A program made the translations under genes and the position numbers. Shown here one piece after another: positions 56,681-64,000 of a stretch of 64,000 bases of DNA; position 1 is the stretch's first letter, and every line of letters begins with the position of its first letter. Source of the DNA: Labrenzia sp. THAF82. Its GTDB lineage: Bacteria; Pseudomonadota; Alphaproteobacteria; Rhizobiales; Stappiaceae. The notes below the pieces were generated by a model, which was not told the origin of the DNA, searched no databases, and saw only the letters and a program-made list of their open reading frames with translations. Location: assembly GCF_009363435.1 (NCBI RefSeq), contig NZ_CP045354.1, forward strand, positions 2,570,501-2,634,500. Reading direction: 5' to 3'.

Positions 56681-57150
56681 TAGGGAACCAGCCCTTGGGG
56701 GAGGCGGCCATAGAGTGGATCGCCGTGCCAGAACACGTCAGTTGGGCCGACGACAAAGTCAATCAGATTCCAACGATTGTACTGAAAACGGAGTAGCGCG
56801 AATGTGGCAAGCCCGTCCATATATTCGGCCTGCTGCGCATATGTGGTGCTTCTCAGATCAATGGTGCCTCCACCCGGTCTTTGCGGGCTGACCTGGACAA
56901 ATGCCCATCCGTTGCCGGCGCGCATCCAGTCGACCACAAACTCGACAGGTGGCCCGACCCGGGCCTCCAGCATCGGGCGTACCGCATTGAGAATATCGCC
57001 GCGTTCCGGAGTGCCCCGGGCAGGCTCATAGACGGACTGGGCTCCTGCTTGGATACCAAGGCAAACGAGAAGAACAAGACTTGCAGAAGTCTTCGTAACC
57101 AATTGCTTTAGTTTGAAAAAAGAGATTTCTTGAGAAATTGATTCAAGCAC
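56677..57150 (-). CDS. Small secreted protein of unknown function
   Basis: The 157-residue product has a signal peptide after a short N-terminal extension (residues about 18-38, TKTSASLVLLVCLGIQAGAQ). The mature domain has VVDWMRAGNGWAFVQVSPQR and AEYMDGLATFALLRFQYNRW, which suggest a compact beta-rich fold. I recognise the family only as conserved secreted proteins. The start is GTG with GGAG six bases upstream. It overlaps the end of the channel gene by 4 bp on the opposite strand. Confidence 0.75.
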   Translation of the reverse strand: MLESISQEISFFKLKQLVTKTSASLVLLVCLGIQAGAQSVYEPARGTPERGDILNAVRPMLEARVGPPVEFVVDWMRAGNGWAFVQVSPQRPGGGTIDLRSTTYAQQAEYMDGLATFALLRFQYNRWNLIDFVVGPTDVFWHGDPLYGRLPQGLVPY

Positions 57151-57198
57151 GGCAGTCTCCGTCTATCCAGAAGATTAGAAAGCAGGCGAGACGCTACC

Positions 57199-57900
57199 AT
57201 GAAAACCATCGGTTTGCTCGGTGGAATGAGCTGGGAAAGCACATCCATCTATTATCAGTTGCTCAATCGCCTGACGCGAGAACGGCTGGGTGGCCTGCAT
57301 TCTGCGGAGTGCCTGCTGTGGTCGTTCGATTTTGCAGAGATTGAAGCCGCACAAGCGAGGGGCGATTGGCAGCTGGCGACACAAATGATGATCGCGGCGG
57401 CGGAACGGCTTGAAAGAGGTGGCGCGGAGTGCCTGGTGATCTGCACCAACACAATGCACAAAATGGCTGATGATGTTCAGGCCGCGAGCGCTGTGCCGCT
57501 TATTCACATTGCAGATGCAACAGCCCCGGCCATAACTGAAGCGGAGTGCCGGACACCGCTTCTACTGGCAACCGGTTACACGATGGAACAAGACTTTTAC
57601 AAGGGCCATCTGCGAGAGCGCCACGGCATCGAGGTGCGCATTCCCGAACCGAACGACAGGGCCGAGGTTCACCGTATTATCTATGAGGAACTTTGCCGGG
57701 GAGAAGTCTGGGCCGATTCCAAACAAACCTTTTTGGATATTGTTGAAAAGGAGGTCGGCGGCGGAGCTGACGCGGTCATATTCGGCTGCACGGAAATCGG
57801 ACTACTCGTAAGACCAGAAGACTTCTCCATTCCGGCCTTTGATACGACCGTGCTTCATGTCAGGGCCGCCCTTGATTTCGCTCTGTCTCAATCGACTTGA
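57199..57900 (+). CDS. Aspartate/glutamate racemase family protein
   Basis: The 233-residue product has the N-terminal motif TIGLLGGMSWESTSIYYQ and the two catalytic Cys of the family, in LVICTNTMHKM (about residue 83) and VIFGCTEIGLLV (about residue 197). This fits YgeA-like cofactor-independent racemases acting on Asp, Glu or similar amino acids. It stands alone; its neighbours give no substrate clue. Confidence 0.9.
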   Translation: MKTIGLLGGMSWESTSIYYQLLNRLTRERLGGLHSAECLLWSFDFAEIEAAQARGDWQLATQMMIAAAERLERGGAECLVICTNTMHKMADDVQAASAVPLIHIADATAPAITEAECRTPLLLATGYTMEQDFYKGHLRERHGIEVRIPEPNDRAEVHRIIYEELCRGEVWADSKQTFLDIVEKEVGGGADAVIFGCTEIGLLVRPEDFSIPAFDTTVLHVRAALDFALSQST

Positions 57901-57954
57901 GATCAATGGTTCGGGCAGCAGAAAGACCGGGAACAGTGCTTGCAACCGCCTTGG

Positions 57955-58593
57955 TCAATCTGTCCGAACAGGAGCTGTTGCCTGAAAACTCGCTCTGGAT
58001 TTGAAGAAGGATAGCCAGGCCGCCAGTCGAGGAGTGCTTTTGAGCAGCAAGTCTCCTTCTTCTGCGATCTCGAACAGGGATAGCATTGGCGCTGCATGAC
58101 AATCGGCGAGACTGGGGAGCTCACCAAGAAGGAACGGTTCGCCCTCAATAAGCGTTTCAAGGGCGGCCAGCACGGTTCTGGCCGGACCAAGCGCCGACGC
58201 GATTTTGACCTCGTCGGCAGGGGCTCCATCGCGTGTCTTGACCACCCGTTCCACGTAAATGTCCCAGACCAGCGTCCGATAAGCATATGCATCCAGGATA
58301 GACAGGATCTGTGTCATCCTGGCGCGGAGCTTCGGGGTCGCAGGCTGAAGGGTAGGGCCATCGAAAGCCTCGTCCACATAACGCAGGATGGCCGTTGTCT
58401 CATAGAGATGAAAATCACCGTCCTTCAACAACGGGATTTTACCGAACGGGTGCAGTGACTGATACTCCGACGATGGCCCCTCGGAGGCAAAGATATCGAT
58501 GGGTGTCAGGTCGTAGGACAGGCCCTTTTCCTCCAGCGCCAACCGTGCAGAACGGACATAAACGGAATAGTCTGCTCCGAAGAGTTCAATCAT
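57955..58593 (-). CDS. Glutathione S-transferase family protein
   Basis: The 212-residue product has the thioredoxin-like N-terminal domain (ELFGADYSVYVRSARLALEE, then HPFGKIPLLKDGDFHLYETT with the cis-Pro and Glu/Thr glutathione site) and a helical C-terminal domain (GELPSLADCHAAPMLSLFEI). Its ATG overlaps the fetB stop (ATGA), so it is cotranscribed with fetA-fetB. Substrate unknown. Confidence 0.9.
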   Translation of the reverse strand: MIELFGADYSVYVRSARLALEEKGLSYDLTPIDIFASEGPSSEYQSLHPFGKIPLLKDGDFHLYETTAILRYVDEAFDGPTLQPATPKLRARMTQILSILDAYAYRTLVWDIYVERVVKTRDGAPADEVKIASALGPARTVLAALETLIEGEPFLLGELPSLADCHAAPMLSLFEIAEEGDLLLKSTPRLAAWLSFFKSRASFQATAPVRTD

Positions 58594-59396
58594 GATGTTC
58601 CTCCGCTTAGTCGGTCGAGCCTAAGCCTGTGCCGTGTGTCGGTCAGCCGCCAAATACTGCCATATGTAGCCCCGAGTACGCCGAGACCGGTTGCCCCTCC
58701 CAACAAGAACATGATCAGGAGCTGGTACTTTACCGCTTCTTGCGGATCGACACCCGAAAGGATCTGACCTGTCATCATTCCGGGAAGGGACACAACGCCC
58801 GTCGCCGCCATGGCGTTGATAATCGGCGTGAAACCTGACCGAAGTGCCTGCCTGGCGAAAGGGCGTGTCGCTTCCCAGCGGCTGCGACCGAGGAGAAGCT
58901 GCGCCTCAACTTCACGCTTGCCTTTGGCCAGTGCTGTATGAAGCGTATCAAGACCAAGGCTGACGCCTGTCATCGTGTTTCCGAGGATCATTCCGAAAAG
59001 AGGGAGCGCATATTGGGGTTGCCAGACGGGGTCAGGACGGATCTGCCCGGCAAGACCGTAAAGTGTAACAAGTGCTCCGGATATCAGCATTGCACCGGCC
59101 CCAAGGCCTGGGCCCCAAAGACCCTTGAGGCGACGATCCTGACGGACCCATATCTCGCGCCCTGCAAAGACGCCCATGACAGCCGCCACCAGCATTGTCC
59201 AGTACAACGACCCGGCAAAGAAGATCAGCTTCAATACCAGCCCGACCAGAATCAGCTGAACGGTCATGCGCAGCGCCGAGACCAGCAGGGTCCGGGTCAG
59301 ACCCAGGTCGAGGAGTATGGAAAGGATGGCATTCAGCAGCAGGAACACCGAGGCGGCCACGAGATCCCAATAGGATAGAACCTGATAAGTGTTCAT
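58590..59396 (-). CDS. fetB: Iron export ABC transporter permease, FetB (UPF0014) family
   Basis: The 268-residue membrane protein has seven or so helices and the UPF0014 motifs LILVGLVLKLIFFAGSLYW, MILGNTMTGVSLGLDTL, LLGRSRWEATRPFARQALRS and SLPGMMTGQILSGVDPQEAVKYQ (by its ends). FetB pairs with FetA to export iron under oxidative stress in E. coli. Its ATG overlaps the fetA stop. Confidence 0.9.
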   Translation of the reverse strand: MNTYQVLSYWDLVAASVFLLLNAILSILLDLGLTRTLLVSALRMTVQLILVGLVLKLIFFAGSLYWTMLVAAVMGVFAGREIWVRQDRRLKGLWGPGLGAGAMLISGALVTLYGLAGQIRPDPVWQPQYALPLFGMILGNTMTGVSLGLDTLHTALAKGKREVEAQLLLGRSRWEATRPFARQALRSGFTPIINAMAATGVVSLPGMMTGQILSGVDPQEAVKYQLLIMFLLGGATGLGVLGATYGSIWRLTDTRHRLRLDRLSGGTS

Positions 59397-60001
59397 GAGG
59401 CCTCCTCGTGGAGGTCACGTTTCAACACTCTTCCGCCCTCCATATGAACGCAGTCAGCCTTTAGACGGATCGATTGCTCGGGGTCGTGCGTGACGAGCAA
59501 GATGGTGCGTCCAGCTGCGACCCTCTCTTTTAGGAGCAGTTCCACCTTGGCAACCGACGGCGGATCGAGGGCGGATGTTGGTTCGTCAAGCAGGAGGATT
59601 TCCGGGTCAATCTGCAAGGCGCGAACGAGTGCCAGACGTTGACGTTCACCCGTCGACAGCCTGGAGACCTCCCAGCCTGAAGCTTCTTCCAGGCCGACGG
59701 AAGCAAGTTGTTTGACAAGATCTGGGGTGGGTTGAAAATGATCTGCTACGCGTTCCGACCACCAGCCGCTCTCCGCGGGTACATACGCCACTTTGCGTCG
59801 CCAATCGGGTGCAGAGAAGCGTTCACGATCTCTGCCATTCAGCGTGATTGTTCCGCTGCTTTCATCCAGATCGGCCAGTGCCCTCAAAAACAGAGACTTT
59901 CCGGCACCGGAAGGACCGGAAATGGCGGTGCAGCTCCCATCTTCCAGCACGAGGTTGATTGGGCCAATCAGAGATGTCTTCAGCTCGTCAATGATTAGCA
60001 C
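59393..60001 (-). CDS. fetA: Iron export ABC transporter ATP-binding protein, FetA family
   Basis: The 202-residue compact ATPase has Walker A GPSGAGKS, signature LSTGERQRLALVRAL, Walker B ILLLDEPTSALDP and H-loop LLVTHDPEQS. Small size and the adjacent FetB-type permease identify it as FetA/YbbL-like. The start is GTG. It heads fetA-fetB-GST, all overlapping by ATGA. Confidence 0.9.
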   Translation of the reverse strand: MLIIDELKTSLIGPINLVLEDGSCTAISGPSGAGKSLFLRALADLDESSGTITLNGRDRERFSAPDWRRKVAYVPAESGWWSERVADHFQPTPDLVKQLASVGLEEASGWEVSRLSTGERQRLALVRALQIDPEILLLDEPTSALDPPSVAKVELLLKERVAAGRTILLVTHDPEQSIRLKADCVHMEGGRVLKRDLHEEAS

Positions 60002-60250
60002 CAGCTACGTCCTCTCTCGAGCGCGCAGCCTATCCCGGGTGGTGGGCAGGAGCAATCGGACACGTTGCGTTTTGACAGATCTTCAAGGCAGGTGTGGGAG
60101 ACCTGTTGATCCTGAGATTGGCGACCGTTGTTTGAAGCAATTCCGGCTGGTGCGAAGGGACGCTGCTGCTATGCTCCGCCCGAGAGGACCGGACCGCCCT
60201 TTCAAATGGTGGCCGTTCGATGAAAATTGCAGTTCAGAACTGGGCAGTCC

Positions 60251-61261
60251 ATGACATTGGAACACACGACACTTCGCAAATATCTTCTTCAAATGCAGAA
60301 GGAACATGGGCTCGATCAGGACCTGACGCTACTTGTCGAGGATATTGCAACGTCGTGCCGGATAATTTCGCACCAAATCCGCAATGGTCCGTTTCTCGAC
60401 ATCCTGGGCGCAACCGAAACATCCAACATTCAAGGCGAAACCCAGAAACAGCTGGATGTCATCGCAAATGACGTGTTCCTCAGTCATTGCTCGAATTGTC
60501 AGCGTGTTGCGGCCCTCGTGTCAGAAGAAATGGACGATGTAATCTGGCTGAAGGAAACTCCCAAGGCCGGAGACTATCTGGTTTATTTCGACCCGCTTGA
60601 CGGTTCCTCGAACCTGAATGTGAACCTCTCCGTCGGTTCCATATTTTCGGTTGTCGAGCTTGAGCAGGACATAGAAACGCTGACGAACGAAGTGGTTCTG
60701 CTGAAGGGTACAAAACAGGTCTTTGCCGGATACTCGCTCTACGGCCCTTCCACATCGCTCGTGTTTTCGACCGGCAAGGGTGTCCAGGGCTTCACGCACA
60801 AGATGGGCACGGGTGAGTTCCTCTTGACCTTCCCGGATATGTGTCTGCCAGACTCGACCGAGGAATTTGCCATCAATGCATCCCGTTGGCGTTATTGGGA
60901 CGAGACAATCCGGCGATATGTCGAGGAATGTATCAAGGGTGAAAAAGGCCCGAGACAAAAGTCGTTCAACATGCGTTGGACAGCCTCGATGGTGGCTGAG
61001 ATCCACAGGATTCTTACCCGGGGCGGAGTCTTTCTTTATCCCGTTGACGCTGAAAATGAACAAACAGGCGGCAAGCTCAGGCTATTGTATGAAGCCAATC
61101 CCATGAGTTTCATTGTCGAGCAGGCCGGGGGACGCGCATCTACCGGCAGAGAACGTATTCTGGGTGTTCAGCCTCAATCCCATCATCAGCGCATTTCGGT
61201 GATCATGGGCTGTCGAAACGAAGTCGAATTGATTGAAAGCTACTACGCGGAACAGACCTGA
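60251..61261 (+). CDS. fbp: Class 1 fructose-1,6-bisphosphatase
   Basis: It hydrolyses fructose 1,6-bisphosphate in gluconeogenesis and the Calvin-type cycles. The 336-residue product has the metal-binding motif FDPLDGSSNLNVN, the upstream NDVFLSHC and EEMDDVIWL segments, and the C-terminal sugar-phosphate site (GKLRLLYEANPMSFIVEQAG, ASTGRERIL). The ATG at 60251 gives the usual length; a TTG at 60227 is in frame. It is a single gene, divergent from fetA across 249 bp. Confidence 0.96.
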   Translation: MTLEHTTLRKYLLQMQKEHGLDQDLTLLVEDIATSCRIISHQIRNGPFLDILGATETSNIQGETQKQLDVIANDVFLSHCSNCQRVAALVSEEMDDVIWLKETPKAGDYLVYFDPLDGSSNLNVNLSVGSIFSVVELEQDIETLTNEVVLLKGTKQVFAGYSLYGPSTSLVFSTGKGVQGFTHKMGTGEFLLTFPDMCLPDSTEEFAINASRWRYWDETIRRYVEECIKGEKGPRQKSFNMRWTASMVAEIHRILTRGGVFLYPVDAENEQTGGKLRLLYEANPMSFIVEQAGGRASTGRERILGVQPQSHHQRISVIMGCRNEVELIESYYAEQT

Positions 61262-61425
61262 GGCCTGTTCCAAGCTGGCGTCCGAACTGAAGACAACCAA
61301 GGCAGTTGCTTCAAGTTCGGCGTCACATGGCTTTGGCAAGTGATAACGCCTCTGGATCATGCACCTTCGGCAGAGGGAACGCCAAAAGCCCTCTAAGAAG
61401 TGTGTGACGAAACGGCCAGCCTGTG

Positions 61426-61890
61426 TCAGAGCGCTTTCCTGAATACCACCTTGTCGTCTCCCGGTGCCCAGAAGTCGCGGATGCGTGCTTCTTCGTCGTA
61501 GCCATTTTGAACATAAAATTTCCGGGTGGCTGCGAAGTCATCTGTCCCTGACGTTTCGACCACCAGGATGCGTTGACCTTTGTCTTTGAGATGATTTTCA
61601 GCGGCCCTGACAAGGGCTGTTCCCAATCCCTTGCCCTGCAGGTCCGGACGAACAGCGAGTGCCAGCATGTTCCAGGTTCCAACTGCCAGTTCTTCTGGAA
61701 CCGTGAAGCAAAAACCCACAGGCTTTCCGTCAAGGTGACATGTGAGCCAAAAGGCTTCTGTGTCTCCCGCCAGTGAAGGGCCAAGCATCTCCGGGAGCAT
61801 TTCACTTGGAAACAGCTCGGTCTGGTCCAGCACCAATTGCAGCGCCGGAACGTCGTCTTTTGTGGTTGAGCTGATCGATGGTTTTGTCAT
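61426..61890 (-). CDS. GNAT family N-acetyltransferase
   Basis: The 154-residue product has the acetyl-CoA-binding motif A LALAVRPDLQGKGLGTALVR, preceded by GKPVGFCFTVPEEL, and the C-terminal FAATRKFYVQNGYDEEARI. Substrate unknown. ATG 61890 gives a normal GNAT length; in-frame sequence to 61956 is not needed. It is transcribed toward fbp. Confidence 0.88.
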   Translation of the reverse strand: MTKPSISSTTKDDVPALQLVLDQTELFPSEMLPEMLGPSLAGDTEAFWLTCHLDGKPVGFCFTVPEELAVGTWNMLALAVRPDLQGKGLGTALVRAAENHLKDKGQRILVVETSGTDDFAATRKFYVQNGYDEEARIRDFWAPGDDKVVFRKAL

Positions 61891-62084
61891 TGTGCGTGAT
61901 CTCTCGCGAATGGTGTTCTGTTCATTTGGAGGAACTGGTTCCGGGCCGAGATGCACGGCTAGAATGCTCGTACTTTTGATAACCCGAAGAGATCAAAATT
62001 TCCCGAAATTTTTCTTTGCAATGTAATGTTATAACGGATACGCATTGTGGCATCCGTCAGTCATGTTTTATTCTGGAGTCGATC

Positions 62085-63653
62085 TTGCCAAAGCGGAAAA
62101 ACAAACTTGCAATTGCAGCCTTTGTGGGCATGGGAGCCGTCGCAGCGATGGCCGTTGCAACACCTGCTCAAACAGCTCTTGCGGCCGACAAAAACCTGCG
62201 TATTGCTGTGCCTTTCGGCCCAAAGAGCACCGTGCCGGACCCCAGAGCCCGTCAAAACGGATGGCTCAGCAATCGCGCTGGTGTTTCCGAAACGCTGATT
62301 GGCCTGGCGCATGACATGACCATGCAGCCAAGGCTTGCCGAGAGCTTCGAAAACGTTTCCCCAACAGAGTGGAAACTGACACTTCGAACCGACGTGAAGT
62401 TTCACGATGGCACGCCTATGACAGCAAGCGATGTCAAAGCGTCGTTTGAAAAAATGGATGTGGAGGGTCACCCGGGCCACAATCCGCGCTTGTCAAAGTT
62501 GCTTGGGCTGGAAACCATTACGGTGGAGAACGAGAACACATTGGTGTTCAAGACCAAGTCTCCAAATTCCGCATTCCTGTGGTCGCTGACTGAACCTTCA
62601 GCTGCCGTGATGAAAGAAGGCACTGATGAGTTGCCGTTGATTGGCACCGGTCCATTTGTTTTTGTTTCTGCCGAAACGGAAAAATCCTATCAGACCAGGA
62701 AATTTACAGACTATTGGGGCGGAGAGCCTAAGCTCGACACCATTGTTATGGACGCTCTGTCTGATCCCTCTGTTGCAGCACTCGCCCTGCAAGCCGGAGA
62801 CGTGGATCTTGTAACCAATTACCCTGAGCCTGACTTTGCCAAATTGAAGGAGAAGGGGGAGGGGCAGCTATTTTCCAACCCGACCACCCGGCTGTTCTTC
62901 TTTCAGGTCCGGACCGCCGATGGTCCACTTTCCAATGATGCCCTTCGCAAGGCGATTTCACTTGGTCTCGACCGCGATACGATCGTTGCAGCTTCGTTGA
63001 GCGGTGTCGGTGGAGAAGTGGCCAACAGTATTTTTCCTGCGTCCATGGCATCTTGGGCAAACACCAATCTTTCACTGCCCTATGCCCCTGAAGAAGCTGC
63101 GGCCCTGCTGGACGAAGCTGGCATCAAGGATACCAATGGCGACGGAAACCGCGAATTGGATGGTGCCGAGATTTCCCTGAAAATTCGCTCCTACGAGGGC
63201 CGTGCTGCCCTGCGTCCGACGCTGGAAATTGCCCAGGCCCTGTTACAGCAGATCGGGATCAAGTCCGAGATTTCCATGGCTGAATATGACGCCAACAACG
63301 AGGCACTCAAGGCAGGTGAAATTCAAATGCACCTTCAAGCCTGGGGGACCGCACCGCTCGGCGATCCTAACTATTTCCCAAGTACGCTTGTTGAATCAGG
63401 GGTTGGATACAATTTTTCCGGCTACTCCAACTCAGAGCTTGATGAGCTTCTAAAAAAGGGCCGGGAGAGCTTCGACGACGAAGTGCGCAAAGGGTATTAC
63501 GACCGCATTCAGGAAATCATCAACGAAGACCTGCCGTTGATCCCGGTGTTTCATAAAACTCAGGTTTCGGTCGGAAACGGAAAAGTGGAAGGACACAAGA
63601 TCCACCCAGCCGAGACTTACCTCGTTACTCCGGATCTCACACTTGCAGACTGA
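62085..63653 (+). CDS. ABC transporter substrate-binding protein, peptide/nickel (family 5) type
   Basis: The 522-residue product has a signal peptide ([20 protein letters not shown], cleavage after about residue 34) and the SBP_bac_5 fold: [40 protein letters not shown] and the C-terminal [14 protein letters not shown]. The start is TTG 62085, with GGAG six bases upstream; in-frame ATG 62016 would add 23 residues before the signal. It binds oligopeptides, opines, nickel or similar ligands. The ATPase gene overlaps its end, so it heads a transporter operon. Confidence 0.92.
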   Translation: MPKRKNKLAIAAFVGMGAVAAMAVATPAQTALAADKNLRIAVPFGPKSTVPDPRARQNGWLSNRAGVSETLIGLAHDMTMQPRLAESFENVSPTEWKLTLRTDVKFHDGTPMTASDVKASFEKMDVEGHPGHNPRLSKLLGLETITVENENTLVFKTKSPNSAFLWSLTEPSAAVMKEGTDELPLIGTGPFVFVSAETEKSYQTRKFTDYWGGEPKLDTIVMDALSDPSVAALALQAGDVDLVTNYPEPDFAKLKEKGEGQLFSNPTTRLFFFQVRTADGPLSNDALRKAISLGLDRDTIVAASLSGVGGEVANSIFPASMASWANTNLSLPYAPEEAAALLDEAGIKDTNGDGNRELDGAEISLKIRSYEGRAALRPTLEIAQALLQQIGIKSEISMAEYDANNEALKAGEIQMHLQAWGTAPLGDPNYFPSTLVESGVGYNFSGYSNSELDELLKKGRESFDDEVRKGYYDRIQEIINEDLPLIPVFHKTQVSVGNGKVEGHKIHPAETYLVTPDLTLAD

Positions 63654-64000
63654 AGCAAAAAACCTTCTGAAAGTGCAGAACCTGTCGGCCCATATCGGTC
63701 GGCAGGTGGTGCTTGATGATGTGAGTTTCGATGTCGAAAAGGGCGAATGCGTCGCAATTGTCGGAGGTTCGGGAGCCGGTAAATCAACACTTTTGCGTTG
63801 CCTGATGGGGTTGCGACGCCCGGCGGAACCAGTTGGTGGGTTTTTGACCTTTGATGGAGTGACGAGGGAATTCGGATCCGCAGGCCGCACCGGAAAGCCG
63901 AAGGGCATCGCCTATGTCCCTCAGAACCCGGACCATGGTTTTGACCCGCTCAAACGCCTCCAGTGGCAATGGCGCCAGACTGCCCGTGCCGTTACCGGAA
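63643..64000 (+). CDS. ABC transporter ATP-binding protein (DppD/NikD-like), cut by window edge
   Basis: The reading frame from TTG 63643 overlaps the last 11 bases of the binding-protein gene and stays open to the window end (119 codons). It has [19 protein letters not shown], Walker [18 protein letters not shown] and the Q-loop region [15 protein letters not shown], so it is a peptide/nickel-type ATPase. A start within the preceding gene is typical of coupled ABC operons. The signature and Walker B motifs lie beyond the edge, as must the permeases. Confidence 0.85.
   Translation, partial: MQTEAKNLLKVQNLSAHIGRQVVLDDVSFDVEKGECVAIVGGSGAGKSTLLRCLMGLRRPAEPVGGFLTFDGVTREFGSAGRTGKPKGIAYVPQNPDHGFDPLKRLQWQWRQTARAVTG

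Overview
The window is chromosomal DNA of an alphaproteobacterium. The evidence is a CtrA/CckA-era flagellar gene order (fliQ-fliR-flhB followed by cckA), the alphaproteobacterial fliM/DUF6468/motE block, a CtrA-type box (TTAA-N7-TTAAC) before flgB, and moderate-to-high GC. The gene content and marine-heterotroph flavour fit the Hyphomicrobiales, possibly Stappiaceae (Roseibium/Labrenzia); that placement is inference. No rRNA, tRNA, insertion sequence, prophage or CRISPR array was seen.

Positions 1-16.6 kb are a flagellar cluster. Leftward flgF-flgG (flgG cut by the window edge) faces rightward fliL-fliM-DUF6468 gene-motE and a 1428-residue periplasmic AMIN-like/TPR protein. A leftward DUF2336 gene and fliO-fliP follow, then rightward flgB-flgC-fliE-fliQ-fliR-flhB. 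The fliL and fliO/flgB promoter regions share a GGCAA-N3-TTGCC palindrome and CtrA-like boxes. cckA (16.7-19.3 kb) is the cell-cycle hybrid kinase acting upstream of CtrA.

Positions 19.4-25.8 kb hold a cupin gene, a leftward phospholipid operon (YnbA-like CDP-alcohol phosphatidyltransferase, CdsA/YnbB-like cytidylyltransferase, PlsC-like acyltransferase, VTT-like membrane protein), a subtilase preceded by a small protein resembling its N-terminal region, and a DUF1287 protein. Positions 25.9-30.7 kb are one leftward operon: YbaN-like protein, periplasmic cupin, NitT/Tau-type ABC transporter and NnrS. A perfect FNR/Dnr-type box (TTGAT-N4-ATCAA) precedes it, which ties it to low-oxygen or nitric-oxide physiology.

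Positions 31-42 kb are mixed metabolism: a degenerate SixA-like/NUDIX fusion, LysR plus tautomerase, a PLP-dependent cysteine synthase-like enzyme with an MHS transporter, and a Gdx/SugE-type SMR exporter behind a guanidine-II (mini-ykkC) riboswitch. Then come a PAS-LuxR regulator divergent from an acyl-CoA ligase/SDR pair, an L,D-transpeptidase, TetR divergent from a VOC protein, and a lipoprotein.

Positions 42.2-48.6 kb carry a leftward three-gene unit of unknown function (TelA-like helical protein, DUF6384 membrane protein, coiled-coil protein with a basic Gly/Phe tail), divergent from a large MscS-family channel. The rest holds psuK-psuG, recA, alaS, a 41-residue membrane peptide, a cyclic-nucleotide-gated K+ channel, an Asp/Glu racemase, fetA-fetB-GST, fbp, a GNAT gene and the start of a peptide/nickel-type ABC transporter operon cut by the right edge.
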